Assembly: GCA_048268845.1 (NCBI GenBank)
Contig: JBLWUQ010000001.1
Span: 1 to 64,000, forward strand
DNA from: Muriiphilus sp048268845
GTDB taxonomy: Bacteria > Pseudomonadota > Alphaproteobacteria > Rhodobacterales > Rhodobacteraceae
Direction: 5' to 3'
DNA: 64,000 nt
Numbering within the stretch: position 1 is the stretch's first letter; each line of letters starts with the position of its first letter. The notes under the pieces were generated by a model. That model did no database searches and was not told the DNA's origin. It worked only from the letters and a program-made list of their open reading frames with translations. Of the stretch, positions 42,786 through 51,477 are shown in pieces. The position numbers were made by a program, and so were the translations under genes.

Positions 42786-43558
42786 CACGGCGCTCCGAAC
42801 GGATCGGCGAGCAGCGAGACAAGGCCGTCACCCCAGAGCCCGAGCAATAGGGGTGCGGTCAGAAACAGGAGCAAGAGGCCTCCGGCCGTGATCGCCGGCG
42901 CCCCGACGAAGGCGACCATCAGTTGCGGCATCGCCCGGTTGATGACGCCAAGCGCGAGGTTGTAGATCAGCGAGGCGACGACGAACGGCGCCGCCAGCGT
43001 GAAGGCAAGCGCAAACGCCTGCCCGACATGCGCGCGGCCCCAGGCGGTGAACAGATCGGCCCCCGGCAAGACCCCGGGACGAAAGGCGTCATAGGACTGG
43101 ATCAGCACCTCGGTCAGGCGCACATGCAACCCCAGCATCACCGCGAGCGCCAACCCTGCCACCATCAGAACATGGCCCATCGCCGGTTGCGGATCGACAT
43201 TCGCGCCGCCGAAGATCTGCGCCAGCGACGTCGATTGCGCCGCGATCGAACCGGCCATTTGCAGGACAAGGACGAACAGCCGGATCACCACCCCGATGGC
43301 CAGGCCCGCGAGGGTTTCGGTCAGCACGAATCTTGCCCAGTTTCCGGTCGCCATGACTGGTTCAAGCACCGGGGCGACCGCCGGGGCGACAATCAGCGTG
43401 AAGGCGAGCGCAAGCGCCAGCCGCACCCTCTCGGGCACCGAACGCTCGCCAAACGCCGGAAACAGCGCCATCGCCGCGCCGACGCGCAGGAACACGACGA
43501 AGCCCAGCGCCAGCCACGCCTGTCCAAGCTCGGCCAGGGCGGCGACGGCCCCGGTCAT
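42785..43558 (-). CDS. fliR: Flagellar export gate protein FliR
   Basis: A 257-residue inner-membrane protein with about six helices and family segments such as GQAWLALGFVVFLRVGAAMALFPAFGERSVPERVRLALALA. With FliP and FliQ it forms the helical export channel. The start is ATG 43558, in an ATGA overlap with the flhA stop; longer readings run inside flhA. It is tightly coupled to flhB downstream. Confidence 0.94.
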   Translation of the reverse strand: MTGAVAALAELGQAWLALGFVVFLRVGAAMALFPAFGERSVPERVRLALALAFTLIVAPAVAPVLEPVMATGNWARFVLTETLAGLAIGVVIRLFVLVLQMAGSIAAQSTSLAQIFGGANVDPQPAMGHVLMVAGLALAVMLGLHVRLTEVLIQSYDAFRPGVLPGADLFTAWGRAHVGQAFALAFTLAAPFVVASLIYNLALGVINRAMPQLMVAFVGAPAITAGGLLLLFLTAPLLLGLWGDGLVSLLADPFGAP

Positions 43559-45639
43559 GCGGGCACCAGCCCGACCAGCGCCGGGCGCGCGTCGGTGCCG
43601 ATTTCCTCGAAGGAAAACACCGGGTTGGCCAGGCCCTTTGCCGTCATGACGGTGCGCAGGAACCGTCGCCTGCGGGTCGAGGTGACAAGCGCGGGGTAGA
43701 CGCCCTTTTCGCCGGCTTTCGCAATCCGCTCGGCGATGCCCGAGGCCAGCCGATTGAACGCATCCGGCGGCAGCGCGATGTCCTGCGGCCCGTTGTCGGG
43801 ACCAATCTGATAGCTGGTGAACGTCTCTTCCCATTCCGGCGCAAGCTGCACCAGAGGCAACGTCCCGTCGTCGCGCTTGATCTCTGCGATCAACTGGAAC
43901 CCGAGCCGTCGGCGCACGTGTTCGCAAATCGTTTCCGCCCCGGCCTGCCCCGGCCGCACCTCGGCGATCGCCTCGAGGATCGCGGGCAGGTTGCGGATCG
44001 ACACACGTTCGTCGAGCAGCAGCCGAAGCACCGACAACAACAGGTCGACCGGCACCTTGTCCGGCACAAGTTCTTCGAGCAACCGCCGGTTCGCCTCGGC
44101 CCGGGCCGGGTCGGACAGGTTGGTGAATTCGTCGAGCAGCCGGCGCAGCGCCTTCAGGCTGAGAAGGCGGGCGAAATTCCGTTTCATCACCTCAAGCAGA
44201 TGTGTGGCCAGTACCTCGGTCGGTGTGACCACGGTGGCGCCCTGCAAGGCAGCGTCCTCCTGCATTTCGGCGGCAATCCACCGCGCCGGGGCGCGATAGA
44301 CCGGCTCCTCTACGTCGTCGCCTGGGGGGAGGTCTGTCTCACCCGCACCGAAAATCGCCAGGACGCGGGCGGGTTGCAGCCGGTCGCGCGCCTGTTCAAC
44401 GCCTTGGATACGCACGACATAATGTCCCTGTGGCAAGGATGGATCGTCGGTCAGACGGATCTCGGGCAGGATCAGACCATAGACGCTGGCGACATGGGTG
44501 CGCATGTTGGCGATCCGCGCGTCAAGCCCGGTGGCCGGGTCAAGCACCAGCGACACAAGGTCAGTCGCGAACTCGACGTGGATATCGTCAAGGTCGAGGA
44601 CATCACCAAGCGAATCGCCCCGGCTTGGCTCCTGAGTTCGCGCCTCCTGGGCGGTGGCGGTCGACGTGGCCCTGTTGCGCCGATGCACCCACCAGGCCGA
44701 GCCACCCAGCGCGATGGCACCGGCGACGAACGGCACGAAGGGCAGACCGGGCACCAGCGCGAACAGCGCGAGCAACACCGCAACGGTCGTCAGCGCGGGC
44801 GGATAGCGCCCAAGTTGCGAAAACAGCGCAAGGTCGGTCGAGCCTGTGGCGCCACCACGCGCCAGCAACAGCGCCGAGGCGATCGAGATGATCACCGCGG
44901 GGATCTGACTGACAAGCCCGTCGCCGACGGTGAGGATCGCATAGGTCTCGAACGCGCGTCCAAGGTCCATGCCATGGATCGCGACGCCCATGATCAGGCC
45001 CATCACGATGTTGAGCAGCGTGATCAGAAGTCCGGCAATCGCGTCGCCCTTGACGAACTTGGACGCCCCGTCGAGCGAGCCGAAGAACGTCGTTTCAGCC
45101 TGCTCGCGTTCGCGCCGCGCCTTCGCCTCGTCATGGCTGATCGCGCCGGATGCCACGTCGGCGTCGATCGCGAGTTGTTTGCCCGGCATCGCGTCAAGCG
45201 CGAACCGCGCGCCCACTTCGGCCATCCGGCCCGCGCCCTTGGTGATGACGATGAAGTTGACGATGAGCAGGACACCGAAAACGACAAGCCCGAGGAAGAT
45301 GCTGCCCGACATCACGAAGTTCGCGAACCCTTCGATGACGTTGCCGGCGGCGGCTGTGCCGGTATGGCCCTCGCCGATGATCAGCTTGGTAGACGAGACG
45401 TTGAGAGACAGCCGCAGCATCAGGGATGCGAGCAGCACGGTCGGGAATGCCGAAAATTCAAGCGGCCGCTCGATGAACAGCGTGACGGTGAACATCAGGA
45501 TCGCCAGCGCAAAGGACGCCGCCAAACCGATATCGAGCACCCAGGCAGGCATCGGCAGGATCATCATGACGATCACTGCCATCAGGGTCAGCGCCAACAT
45601 GATGGTCGGGCGGAAAATCTGGGCGAGCACCGGTTTCAT
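43555..45639 (-). CDS. flhA: Flagellar export gate protein FlhA
   Basis: A 694-residue protein with an N-terminal membrane domain of about eight helices, the conserved FHIPEP-type region (GARFALDAMPGKQLAIDADVASGAISHDEAKARREREQAE) and a large cytoplasmic C-domain that docks chaperone-substrate pairs. It is the energy-transducing export gate. It is preceded by the lytic transglycosylase gene (8-base gap) and overlaps fliR by four bases. Length is standard. Confidence 0.97.
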   Translation of the reverse strand: MKPVLAQIFRPTIMLALTLMAVIVMMILPMPAWVLDIGLAASFALAILMFTVTLFIERPLEFSAFPTVLLASLMLRLSLNVSSTKLIIGEGHTGTAAAGNVIEGFANFVMSGSIFLGLVVFGVLLIVNFIVITKGAGRMAEVGARFALDAMPGKQLAIDADVASGAISHDEAKARREREQAETTFFGSLDGASKFVKGDAIAGLLITLLNIVMGLIMGVAIHGMDLGRAFETYAILTVGDGLVSQIPAVIISIASALLLARGGATGSTDLALFSQLGRYPPALTTVAVLLALFALVPGLPFVPFVAGAIALGGSAWWVHRRNRATSTATAQEARTQEPSRGDSLGDVLDLDDIHVEFATDLVSLVLDPATGLDARIANMRTHVASVYGLILPEIRLTDDPSLPQGHYVVRIQGVEQARDRLQPARVLAIFGAGETDLPPGDDVEEPVYRAPARWIAAEMQEDAALQGATVVTPTEVLATHLLEVMKRNFARLLSLKALRRLLDEFTNLSDPARAEANRRLLEELVPDKVPVDLLLSVLRLLLDERVSIRNLPAILEAIAEVRPGQAGAETICEHVRRRLGFQLIAEIKRDDGTLPLVQLAPEWEETFTSYQIGPDNGPQDIALPPDAFNRLASGIAERIAKAGEKGVYPALVTSTRRRRFLRTVMTAKGLANPVFSFEEIGTDARPALVGLVPA

Positions 45640-45647
45640 CGCGATGC

Positions 45648-46469
45648 CTAGCCCGCGTCGCCGAGCGCGAACAAGCCACCCGGCGCCCCGCGCGCGTCGA
45701 GCGGCACCAGAGAGCCGATCGCCGCAGCGCCGCCGGACTGCAGCAGCGGGAAGGTATTGACCCTGATGCGTGGAACAAAGGCGGTCATGGAGCCTCCTCC
45801 CGAACCGGGCGAGATATCGGTCACGCGCAGCGGCAACCCGTCCTCGGCCAGAAACATCGCCCGGTATGTTGCGAAACGCGCCCGGTAACGCTCGGCATGT
45901 TCCGGCGTTCGCGAATGATAGGCTCCGGCAGCAAGCTCCCAGTCGCCGGTTTCTGCGTGGAGTTCTTTCAGGAAAGCCGCAGCGTAAAGCGCATTCGCGG
46001 CCGGGTCGAACATCTCGTCGATCGAGGCGAAAGCCTCATGGTGCCATTTGTAGTTTATCTGAAAGCACCCGACATCGAAGCTTCGCGCACCGATATCGAA
46101 ATGTGCCGATACATAGGCCAGCGCCGATGTCCGGTCATCGAACCAGACGCCCTTGCCTTCCATGTTCACGGTCCAGGGCCACGGTCGGGCAGCGCCGTCG
46201 CGCGTGCGTCCGGTTTCCGTCAGGACGATGGCCTTAAGGACCGAAATCGGCACGCCGGTGCGTGCGGCGGCGAGTGTCGCCGCCTGATCGCAGATGATGG
46301 AATCATCCGCCAGGGCATTGGTCGTGGCCATGGCCGGACCCAGCGAAACAACCAGAGTGACCCCCAGCACGAATGCCCGAAACACGGACAAATGCAGCGC
46401 AACGCCCGCGCGCGGCACTCGCGCGCGGCGTATCGCGCGTCGTCTTGACTTGGACATGTTCTGCACCAT
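45648..46469 (-). CDS. Flagellar soluble lytic transglycosylase (SltF-like)
   Basis: A 273-residue protein with a hydrophobic export segment (VFRAFVLGVTLVVSLGPAMA) and a transglycosylase SLT domain. The catalytic glutamate is in AIVLTETGRTRDG, and FDVGCFQINYKWHHEAF and AAGAYHSRTPEHAERY are the usual second and third motifs. It cuts peptidoglycan to let the rod pass, replacing the muramidase domain missing from the flgJ-like protein, as SltF does in Rhodobacter. ATG 46469 is the chosen start; the N-terminus is uncertain by a few codons. Confidence 0.85.
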   Translation of the reverse strand: MVQNMSKSRRRAIRRARVPRAGVALHLSVFRAFVLGVTLVVSLGPAMATTNALADDSIICDQAATLAAARTGVPISVLKAIVLTETGRTRDGAARPWPWTVNMEGKGVWFDDRTSALAYVSAHFDIGARSFDVGCFQINYKWHHEAFASIDEMFDPAANALYAAAFLKELHAETGDWELAAGAYHSRTPEHAERYRARFATYRAMFLAEDGLPLRVTDISPGSGGGSMTAFVPRIRVNTFPLLQSGGAAAIGSLVPLDARGAPGGLFALGDAG

Positions 46470-46540
46470 GGGAGCCTGCAATTCTTGCGGTCACTTGCGA
46501 GGCTAGGGCAGAATTGTTGACAAATGGTGAGCGGACCCTG

Positions 46541-48904
46541 TCATTCGACAGGCGACGGCACCTCAGCCAGCATACGCGCGAGGGTCTCGCGCGTTTCGGA
46601 ACTGGAGGACACCAGATCGCCCGACCGGGCTAGGGGTGGCCCCGAAGGTGCGTCCGCCTCAATCGGATCGCGCAACATCAGCCGTGCAGCCGCCGCCCTT
46701 GCCGTTTCATCACCTTCCTCGAACTGGTCCCACAAGCCGCCAAGCCAGGCCGACTCGACCTGCCCGGCACCATCGCCCAGCGCCTGGAACGCCTGCCCGG
46801 CACCTGAATGATCCGATGCCTGCGCCATCGCCTCGGCCCGCAATCGTTGGGCGACGGGATCATCAAGTCCGGCGAGATACCCGACCGCAACTTTCGGTTT
46901 CGCCTCGATCAGGGCGGCGCGTGCATAAAGGATTCGGTCGGCCGGTTCGGGCAGGACACCGCCGGCGTCGAGCACATCGCGGGCCCGGCGCGTAAACCCG
47001 AGATCCAGAAAACGCCCGGCGACGGCGCGGCGTTCCTCGGTTGGAAGCCCGGCACCCGCGACCTGCGCGGACAGGACATGCCTCAGGAACACCGCGTCCG
47101 AAGCATCCCGCGCCAATCGTCCGAACAGCATGGCCGACAGGGCATCAATCCGCCCGGCAGCAATCTCACCCTCGCGCGCCGCCGCCGACAAACGGTCGAA
47201 CGCGCCGTCGAAATTCGACGCCGATGCCAGAGCGCGGATCTGCGCGTCGCGCAGCCGGCTGCCCATCTCGGTGCCGCGCTGCTCGAACAGGACGCTTTCG
47301 ATCAGTTCCAGTGTCGCTTCCGGCACCGCGTCGTCTCGGGCGAGCGATGCGTCGACCCGTTCAATCAAGGCCTCCGGCAGCACGCCCGATCCCTCCCCGA
47401 TCAATGCGTCGAGCTGGCTTTCGGCACCTGCAAGATCGCCGGACAAGATCGCAATCCGCGCGGAAAGCAGATCGAGTTCCGGCGCCGAAGTGTCCAGCCC
47501 CCGGCCGGCCGCGGCATTCAGCGCTCCGGCGGTTTCGTCATCGCCGATGTCCAGAAACCTGGCGGCCAGCCCGGGGCCAAGATGTCGGCGAAGATGCGGC
47601 GGCAGGGCACCGAAAGCGAGAAGAACCCCGCGCCGGTTGATCGATTGTGCGCGGTCCAGCCGAGGTTGGGCAAGAACCGCCCAGAGCGCGGTCGCCCCGT
47701 CGCAAACCATCTGCTCGATAAACTGGGTGGCGGGGTCGGCGTGGCCGTAGTCCATGACCTGCGCCATCGCCGCCAGCAGATCGCCGCGCACCACGTCGTC
47801 GGGGTGGCGACGGATGACCGCCAGCGCTTCGGCACCGAAACCGGCATAGACATAATAGCGGGCAAGTTCTGTCACGCCTTCGCCGTCGGCAATGTCGAAT
47901 TCACCAAACAAGCGGGTTCGATAGGGCCCGATCTCGGTTCCGTCCGAGATCGGGGCGCCCCAGTCCGCCAGGTCGAAGAAAGCCGGGTCGATACAGGGGG
48001 CACCATCCTCGGTTTCGGCCGGACCGTCGGTGGCGGAACGGTCGAGGCTGGTCGTGATGGAAATGTGCGAGCGCCCGGTTACCGGTGGTGGTGGCTCCGG
48101 TGACGGCGGCGATTCGGGTTGCGCCGCCGCTGGAAGACCGCGGGGATGGGTCGCCGCGGCGATCTCGTCTTCCATGCGCCCCATGTCCGCCTCGACCAGA
48201 CCCTGCGCCGCAGCACGGGCGATCTGTTCGAGAAGGGCGGCTTCGGTTTCGGCGACACGCGCACCGCTTCCCGCCTCAGGGACGAGGGTTTGTGGCGGAG
48301 GCGCGGCGCCCTGCCGGCCAGGCGGGGCTTGTCCACCTTCGTCTTGGGCGATCGCTGCCGGGGGCATTGTGGCGGCTGGCGGCAGAAAAGGCAGGCCAGG
48401 CCGATCAGGGTCAGGCTTTTCGCGTGCGACCAGCGGCAACCCGAAACGCTCTGTCTCGGCGTCGATCATGTCCGGGGCGGAAGGGCCGGGCAAAGCGGTG
48501 GGTGCCACGAGCGGCAAATCAGCCTGAAACGACGATGCCGATGGTGTTGGGAGGCCGTCCTTGATGTCGAGAACCACGCGCCCACGGCGAAGATCGAATG
48601 CATCGCCGTGACAGGGACAATCCACGGCGAGAAAAAGCCGCCCGTCGCCAAGATCCTCGACCTCGCGGATCCGCGTGCGCGGGATGCGGTCGAACACCTG
48701 CTCGAGATCGTAGGAAACATCGCTGCGACCCGGACGGAATTCAAAGCCACCTTCGACTCGGCCAAAGACCCAGTCCACGCCCACCTCGAAGTCCAGCACC
48801 AACCGGGTGAAATCGGGGTGTTCCCCTGACCGCACCGGCACGGTCTCTGCCCGCGACATGCCAGGCAAAAACACTGCGACGATCAGCACTGCCAACCTGA
48901 TCAT
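46541..48904 (-). CDS. Large periplasmic protein of unknown function in the flagellar cluster
   Basis: A 787-residue protein with a signal peptide (MIRLAVLIVAVFLPGMSRA). The N-terminal domain (about 20-120) reads like an AMIN/beta-rich module (DFTRLVLDFEVGVDWVF, GRVVLDIKDG). A proline-rich linker follows (about 120-300). The C-terminal 450 residues are alpha-helical and repeat-like (FARYYVYAGFGAEALAVI-type units), suggesting TPR-type solenoids. It overlaps the upstream motA stop by four bases, so it is co-translated with the stator. A periplasmic stator or rod partner, loosely analogous to rhizobial MotC, is possible but unproven. Confidence 0.75.
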   Translation of the reverse strand: MIRLAVLIVAVFLPGMSRAETVPVRSGEHPDFTRLVLDFEVGVDWVFGRVEGGFEFRPGRSDVSYDLEQVFDRIPRTRIREVEDLGDGRLFLAVDCPCHGDAFDLRRGRVVLDIKDGLPTPSASSFQADLPLVAPTALPGPSAPDMIDAETERFGLPLVAREKPDPDRPGLPFLPPAATMPPAAIAQDEGGQAPPGRQGAAPPPQTLVPEAGSGARVAETEAALLEQIARAAAQGLVEADMGRMEDEIAAATHPRGLPAAAQPESPPSPEPPPPVTGRSHISITTSLDRSATDGPAETEDGAPCIDPAFFDLADWGAPISDGTEIGPYRTRLFGEFDIADGEGVTELARYYVYAGFGAEALAVIRRHPDDVVRGDLLAAMAQVMDYGHADPATQFIEQMVCDGATALWAVLAQPRLDRAQSINRRGVLLAFGALPPHLRRHLGPGLAARFLDIGDDETAGALNAAAGRGLDTSAPELDLLSARIAILSGDLAGAESQLDALIGEGSGVLPEALIERVDASLARDDAVPEATLELIESVLFEQRGTEMGSRLRDAQIRALASASNFDGAFDRLSAAAREGEIAAGRIDALSAMLFGRLARDASDAVFLRHVLSAQVAGAGLPTEERRAVAGRFLDLGFTRRARDVLDAGGVLPEPADRILYARAALIEAKPKVAVGYLAGLDDPVAQRLRAEAMAQASDHSGAGQAFQALGDGAGQVESAWLGGLWDQFEEGDETARAAAARLMLRDPIEADAPSGPPLARSGDLVSSSSETRETLARMLAEVPSPVE

Positions 48905-49770
48905 GCGGCGTCCTTCTTCACCTCTTTCAGCGCGTCCTCAAGCTCGGCGAAACTGGGGCGAATGCGGCTTGGCGTGTTCTGACGCCCGACTTCAATACAG
49001 ATGTTGGTCGCGTGGCTGTGAAGATTGGCGACCAGGACCTCGCGAATGAGCTGATAGAAGTGCGCGTCTTCCTCGACCACGGTCTTGACCTTGGACGCGA
49101 ACGGGCCGACCAGCCCGTAGGCCAGGAACACGCCCAGAAACGTGCCGACCAATGCGCCGCCGATCATCTTGCCGAGGATTTCCGGCGGTTGGTCGATCGA
49201 GCCCATCGTCTTGATCACCCCCAACACGGCAGCAACGATTCCGAGGGCCGGCAACCCGTCGGCGATGGTCTGCAGGCCATGGCTGGAATGCAGCGCATGG
49301 TGCAGATTGGCCTCGATCCGCTTTTCCAGCACCTCCTCGACCTGATGCGGATCGTCATAGTTCAGCGACGCTGACCGAAGCGTGTCGCAGATCAGATCGA
49401 TTGCCTCCTGATCCTCGAGGATGCGCGGGTAGCGCGCGAAAATCGCGCTGTCGCGGGGCGCCTCGATGTGTTCCTCCAGCGCCACCGCATCCTGTCGCGC
49501 CTGCCGGATCAGCTCGAACAACAGGCAAAGCAGACCCTTGTAGTCTTCCGGTTTCCAGTGCGGCCCCTTGAAGACCTTGCCGATGTCCTTGAAGGTCTGT
49601 TTGATCGCCGGAATGTCGTTGGAAATCACATAGGCGCCAGCGGCTGCGCCGCCGATCATGGTGAACTCGAACGGCAACGATTTCAGGATGATGTCGAGAT
49701 GCCCCCCCGCCGCGAGGTAGCCGCCGAAGACCATCACGAAAATCATCGCTATGCCGATAAAGCCGATCAC
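48901..49770 (-). CDS. motA: Flagellar motor stator protein MotA
   Basis: A 289-residue protein with four membrane helices. It begins VIGFIGIAMIFVMVFGGYLAAGGHL and has the stator signature DGLPALGIVAAVLGVIKTMGSIDQPPEILGKMIGGALVGTFLGVFLAYGLVGPF. GTG 49770 is preferred because AGGAG lies seven bases upstream and the protein then starts at the first helix; a TTG at 49815 would add 15 residues. It forms the proton channel with MotB, which is encoded 10 kb away at 59801-60610. It overlaps the downstream 787-residue gene. Confidence 0.95.
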   Translation of the reverse strand: MIGFIGIAMIFVMVFGGYLAAGGHLDIILKSLPFEFTMIGGAAAGAYVISNDIPAIKQTFKDIGKVFKGPHWKPEDYKGLLCLLFELIRQARQDAVALEEHIEAPRDSAIFARYPRILEDQEAIDLICDTLRSASLNYDDPHQVEEVLEKRIEANLHHALHSSHGLQTIADGLPALGIVAAVLGVIKTMGSIDQPPEILGKMIGGALVGTFLGVFLAYGLVGPFASKVKTVVEEDAHFYQLIREVLVANLHSHATNICIEVGRQNTPSRIRPSFAELEDALKEVKKDAA

Positions 49771-49845
49771 CGCGCTCTCCTGCCGACCCTTGGGTTCAGG
49801 TTGATCATGGGGCAAATGAGTTAAGAAACTTCTGCCGGTGGCGCC

Positions 49846-50445
49846 TTATTCCGTCGGAACCTCGGCGTTTCGCCCGGCGAGCAGAACGCTGATCGCATAG
49901 GCTGTGTCCGGCGCCAGTCCCGCCATGATCGCGGCGGCGGTCGAGGCGCGCATCCGGCCGAGAAACCCGGCGGCAAACTGTGGGTCCATCGCCGCGAAAA
50001 CCTCGGCGGCCTCCTTCGGCTTCATGTTCTCGTAGACCGCCGTCAGCCGCGCCAGATCATCTTCGGCAGCTGTCGATGCCAGCGCCATAGTCGCCTTCAG
50101 CGAGGTTTCAGCCGCTTCCAGCGCGGTCATGTTGCGTGCGATCTGCTCCTCGGCGACGGCCAGCGCCTGCATCCGCGAGGCCAAGACGGATTCGCGTTCG
50201 GAAAGCCGGGTTTCGCGCTCCTGCAGCAGCGCGAGCACCTCGTTGATGTCGTCATCATCCGGGCAATCCAACGTTTCGGGCGTATCGCGGGTCAAAGCCG
50301 CCAGTTCACCGGCAATCGCCGCACCGCTGCCGACGCCGATACGGATCACGCCGGACGTCGCGAGGCAAAGCGCGATGATCCAGAGCACGCCGCGGGGGCC
50401 GCGACGTTTTCGCCGGGTGCGTGGCCTCGCCGGTTTTTCCGTCAT
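49846..50445 (-). CDS. MotE-like flagellar protein (MgtE N-domain-like)
   Basis: A 199-residue protein with one N-terminal membrane helix (GVLWIIALCLATSGVIRIGV), a periplasmic coiled coil (LALLQERETRLSERESVLASRMQALAVAEEQIARN) and a C-terminal domain like the MgtE N-domain (LTAVYENMKPKEAAEVFAAMDPQFAAGFLGRMRASTAAAIMAGL). This is the architecture of MotE, a periplasmic chaperone of motility proteins in rhizobia. It overlaps the preceding gene by four bases and lies just upstream of motA. Confidence 0.8.
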   Translation of the reverse strand: MTEKPARPRTRRKRRGPRGVLWIIALCLATSGVIRIGVGSGAAIAGELAALTRDTPETLDCPDDDDINEVLALLQERETRLSERESVLASRMQALAVAEEQIARNMTALEAAETSLKATMALASTAAEDDLARLTAVYENMKPKEAAEVFAAMDPQFAAGFLGRMRASTAAAIMAGLAPDTAYAISVLLAGRNAEVPTE

Positions 50446-50858
50446 TGCGCTCCCCCACCAAGTCGGCGTTTGGTCGAAAACAGCGGCCGGGCCGGCGCGT
50501 TCGCCGCCGCTTTCCAGGCCGCATCCTGCTCGGCCTCGTCTCTGGTCGACAGCGCTGGCGTTTCCGGCAGGTCGTGAAGCGAGGCCATCATCAGTTCGAG
50601 CTTGCGCGCCGAGCTTTCCGCCCGCCCGGTCAACGTGGTCAGCGTGTCGGCGGACTGCGCTGCGGCCGTCCGCGCCCGTTCAAGTGTTCGCGTCATGTCG
50701 TCGACCTGCGCCGACAGCACCGCAACCGCTCCGCCGACCCCGTTTTCGAGGTTGTTGAACCGTTTGAGCCTGCGCGCCAGCACGATGCAATAGGCAGCCG
50801 CACCAAGCGCGCCCGCGCCCAGCAGCATGTCGGAAATAAACGTCAGGATCTGGTCCAT
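50442..50858 (-). CDS. Unknown single-helix membrane protein of the fliL-motA operon
   Basis: A 138-residue protein with one N-terminal membrane helix (MDQILTFISDMLLGAGALGAAAYCIVLARRL), a coiled-coil middle part (ENGVGGAVAVLSAQVDDMTRTLERARTAAAQSADTLTTLTGRAES) and an unordered tail. I do not recognise a named family. It sits 18 bases after fliL and overlaps the MotE-like gene as ATGA, so it is part of the stator-related operon; a scaffolding role near the motor is only a guess. Confidence 0.7.
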   Translation of the reverse strand: MDQILTFISDMLLGAGALGAAAYCIVLARRLKRFNNLENGVGGAVAVLSAQVDDMTRTLERARTAAAQSADTLTTLTGRAESSARKLELMMASLHDLPETPALSTRDEAEQDAAWKAAANAPARPLFSTKRRLGGGAQ

Positions 50859-50876
50859 TCTGGTCCTCCTCGGCCG

Positions 50877-51368
50877 TCAGTTCAGGACGAACTCCATGAT
50901 CAGCAAGTCTCGCACCCGGCCCTCGCCGGTAACGAGCTGGATGCGCCGCAACATCTGCGCCCGCAGGTCGATGAGCGCGCCCGGGTCCTCCAGATCGGCC
51001 ATCTCGACCGCGCGCAGATAGGAATTCAGCACGTCCACCACGCGCGGGATGAGCTTGGAGACATCGGCTTCGTGCCCCGGCTCGACCTCAAGCGCAGCGC
51101 GAAACCGCAGATGCCGGTTCACCGCGGCGCCGCCGACCGAGATCACCAGCGGCTCCAGCGTCACGAAGGCGACTGGCGGAAGGGCTTCGATCGGACCCGC
51201 CCCACCTGCACCCTGCGATTCGTCCGCCTTCGCGCCCAGGATCAACCCGGAATAGACCGCGTAGAAGCCACCGCCACCCAGCGCCAGCGCCAGCACAAGT
51301 CCGACGATCAGCCCCGCCTTGCCCGACTTTTTCGGGGCCTCGGCCATGTCCGTTTCTGCGTTCGCCAT
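50877..51368 (-). CDS. fliL: Flagellar basal body-associated protein FliL
   Basis: A 163-residue FliL with one membrane helix (GKAGLIVGLVLALALGGGGFYAVYSGLI) and a periplasmic domain (VAFVTLEPLVISVGG ... HLRFRAALEVEPGHEADVSKLIPRVVDVLNSYLRAVEMADLEDPGALIDLRAQMLRRIQLVTGEGRVRDLLIMEFVLN). It surrounds the stator units and supports torque or swarming. It is divergent from fliF, with a CtrA-like box in the 109-base gap, and leads the operon to motA. A second, more distant paralogue is at 40760-41275. Confidence 0.92.
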   Translation of the reverse strand: MANAETDMAEAPKKSGKAGLIVGLVLALALGGGGFYAVYSGLILGAKADESQGAGGAGPIEALPPVAFVTLEPLVISVGGAAVNRHLRFRAALEVEPGHEADVSKLIPRVVDVLNSYLRAVEMADLEDPGALIDLRAQMLRRIQLVTGEGRVRDLLIMEFVLN

Positions 51369-51414
51369 GTCTCACCCGGCTTGTTCCGTCGAATCGCTTA
51401 TACCTCGGCAGGGG

Positions 51415-51429
51415 CTAACCGAATCTTAA
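51415..51429. promoter_or_regulatory. CtrA-like box in the fliL/fliF divergent promoter
   Basis: Read on the minus strand it is TTAA-N7-TTAG, seven of eight positions of the CtrA consensus. A CcrM site GAATC (51421-51425) lies within the spacer, and two more GANTC words (51391-51395, 51448-51452) are in the same 109-base gap. Confidence 0.55.
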
Positions 51430-51477
51430 GGGCATCCGGTCCAGAGTGACTCGCAGACGGGCAGAAGCCCGCCGGAA

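Noticed and set aside
43918..45651. Long plus-strand frame opposite flhA
   Set aside because: A complementary-strand artefact of flhA codon usage; no start signal or domain.
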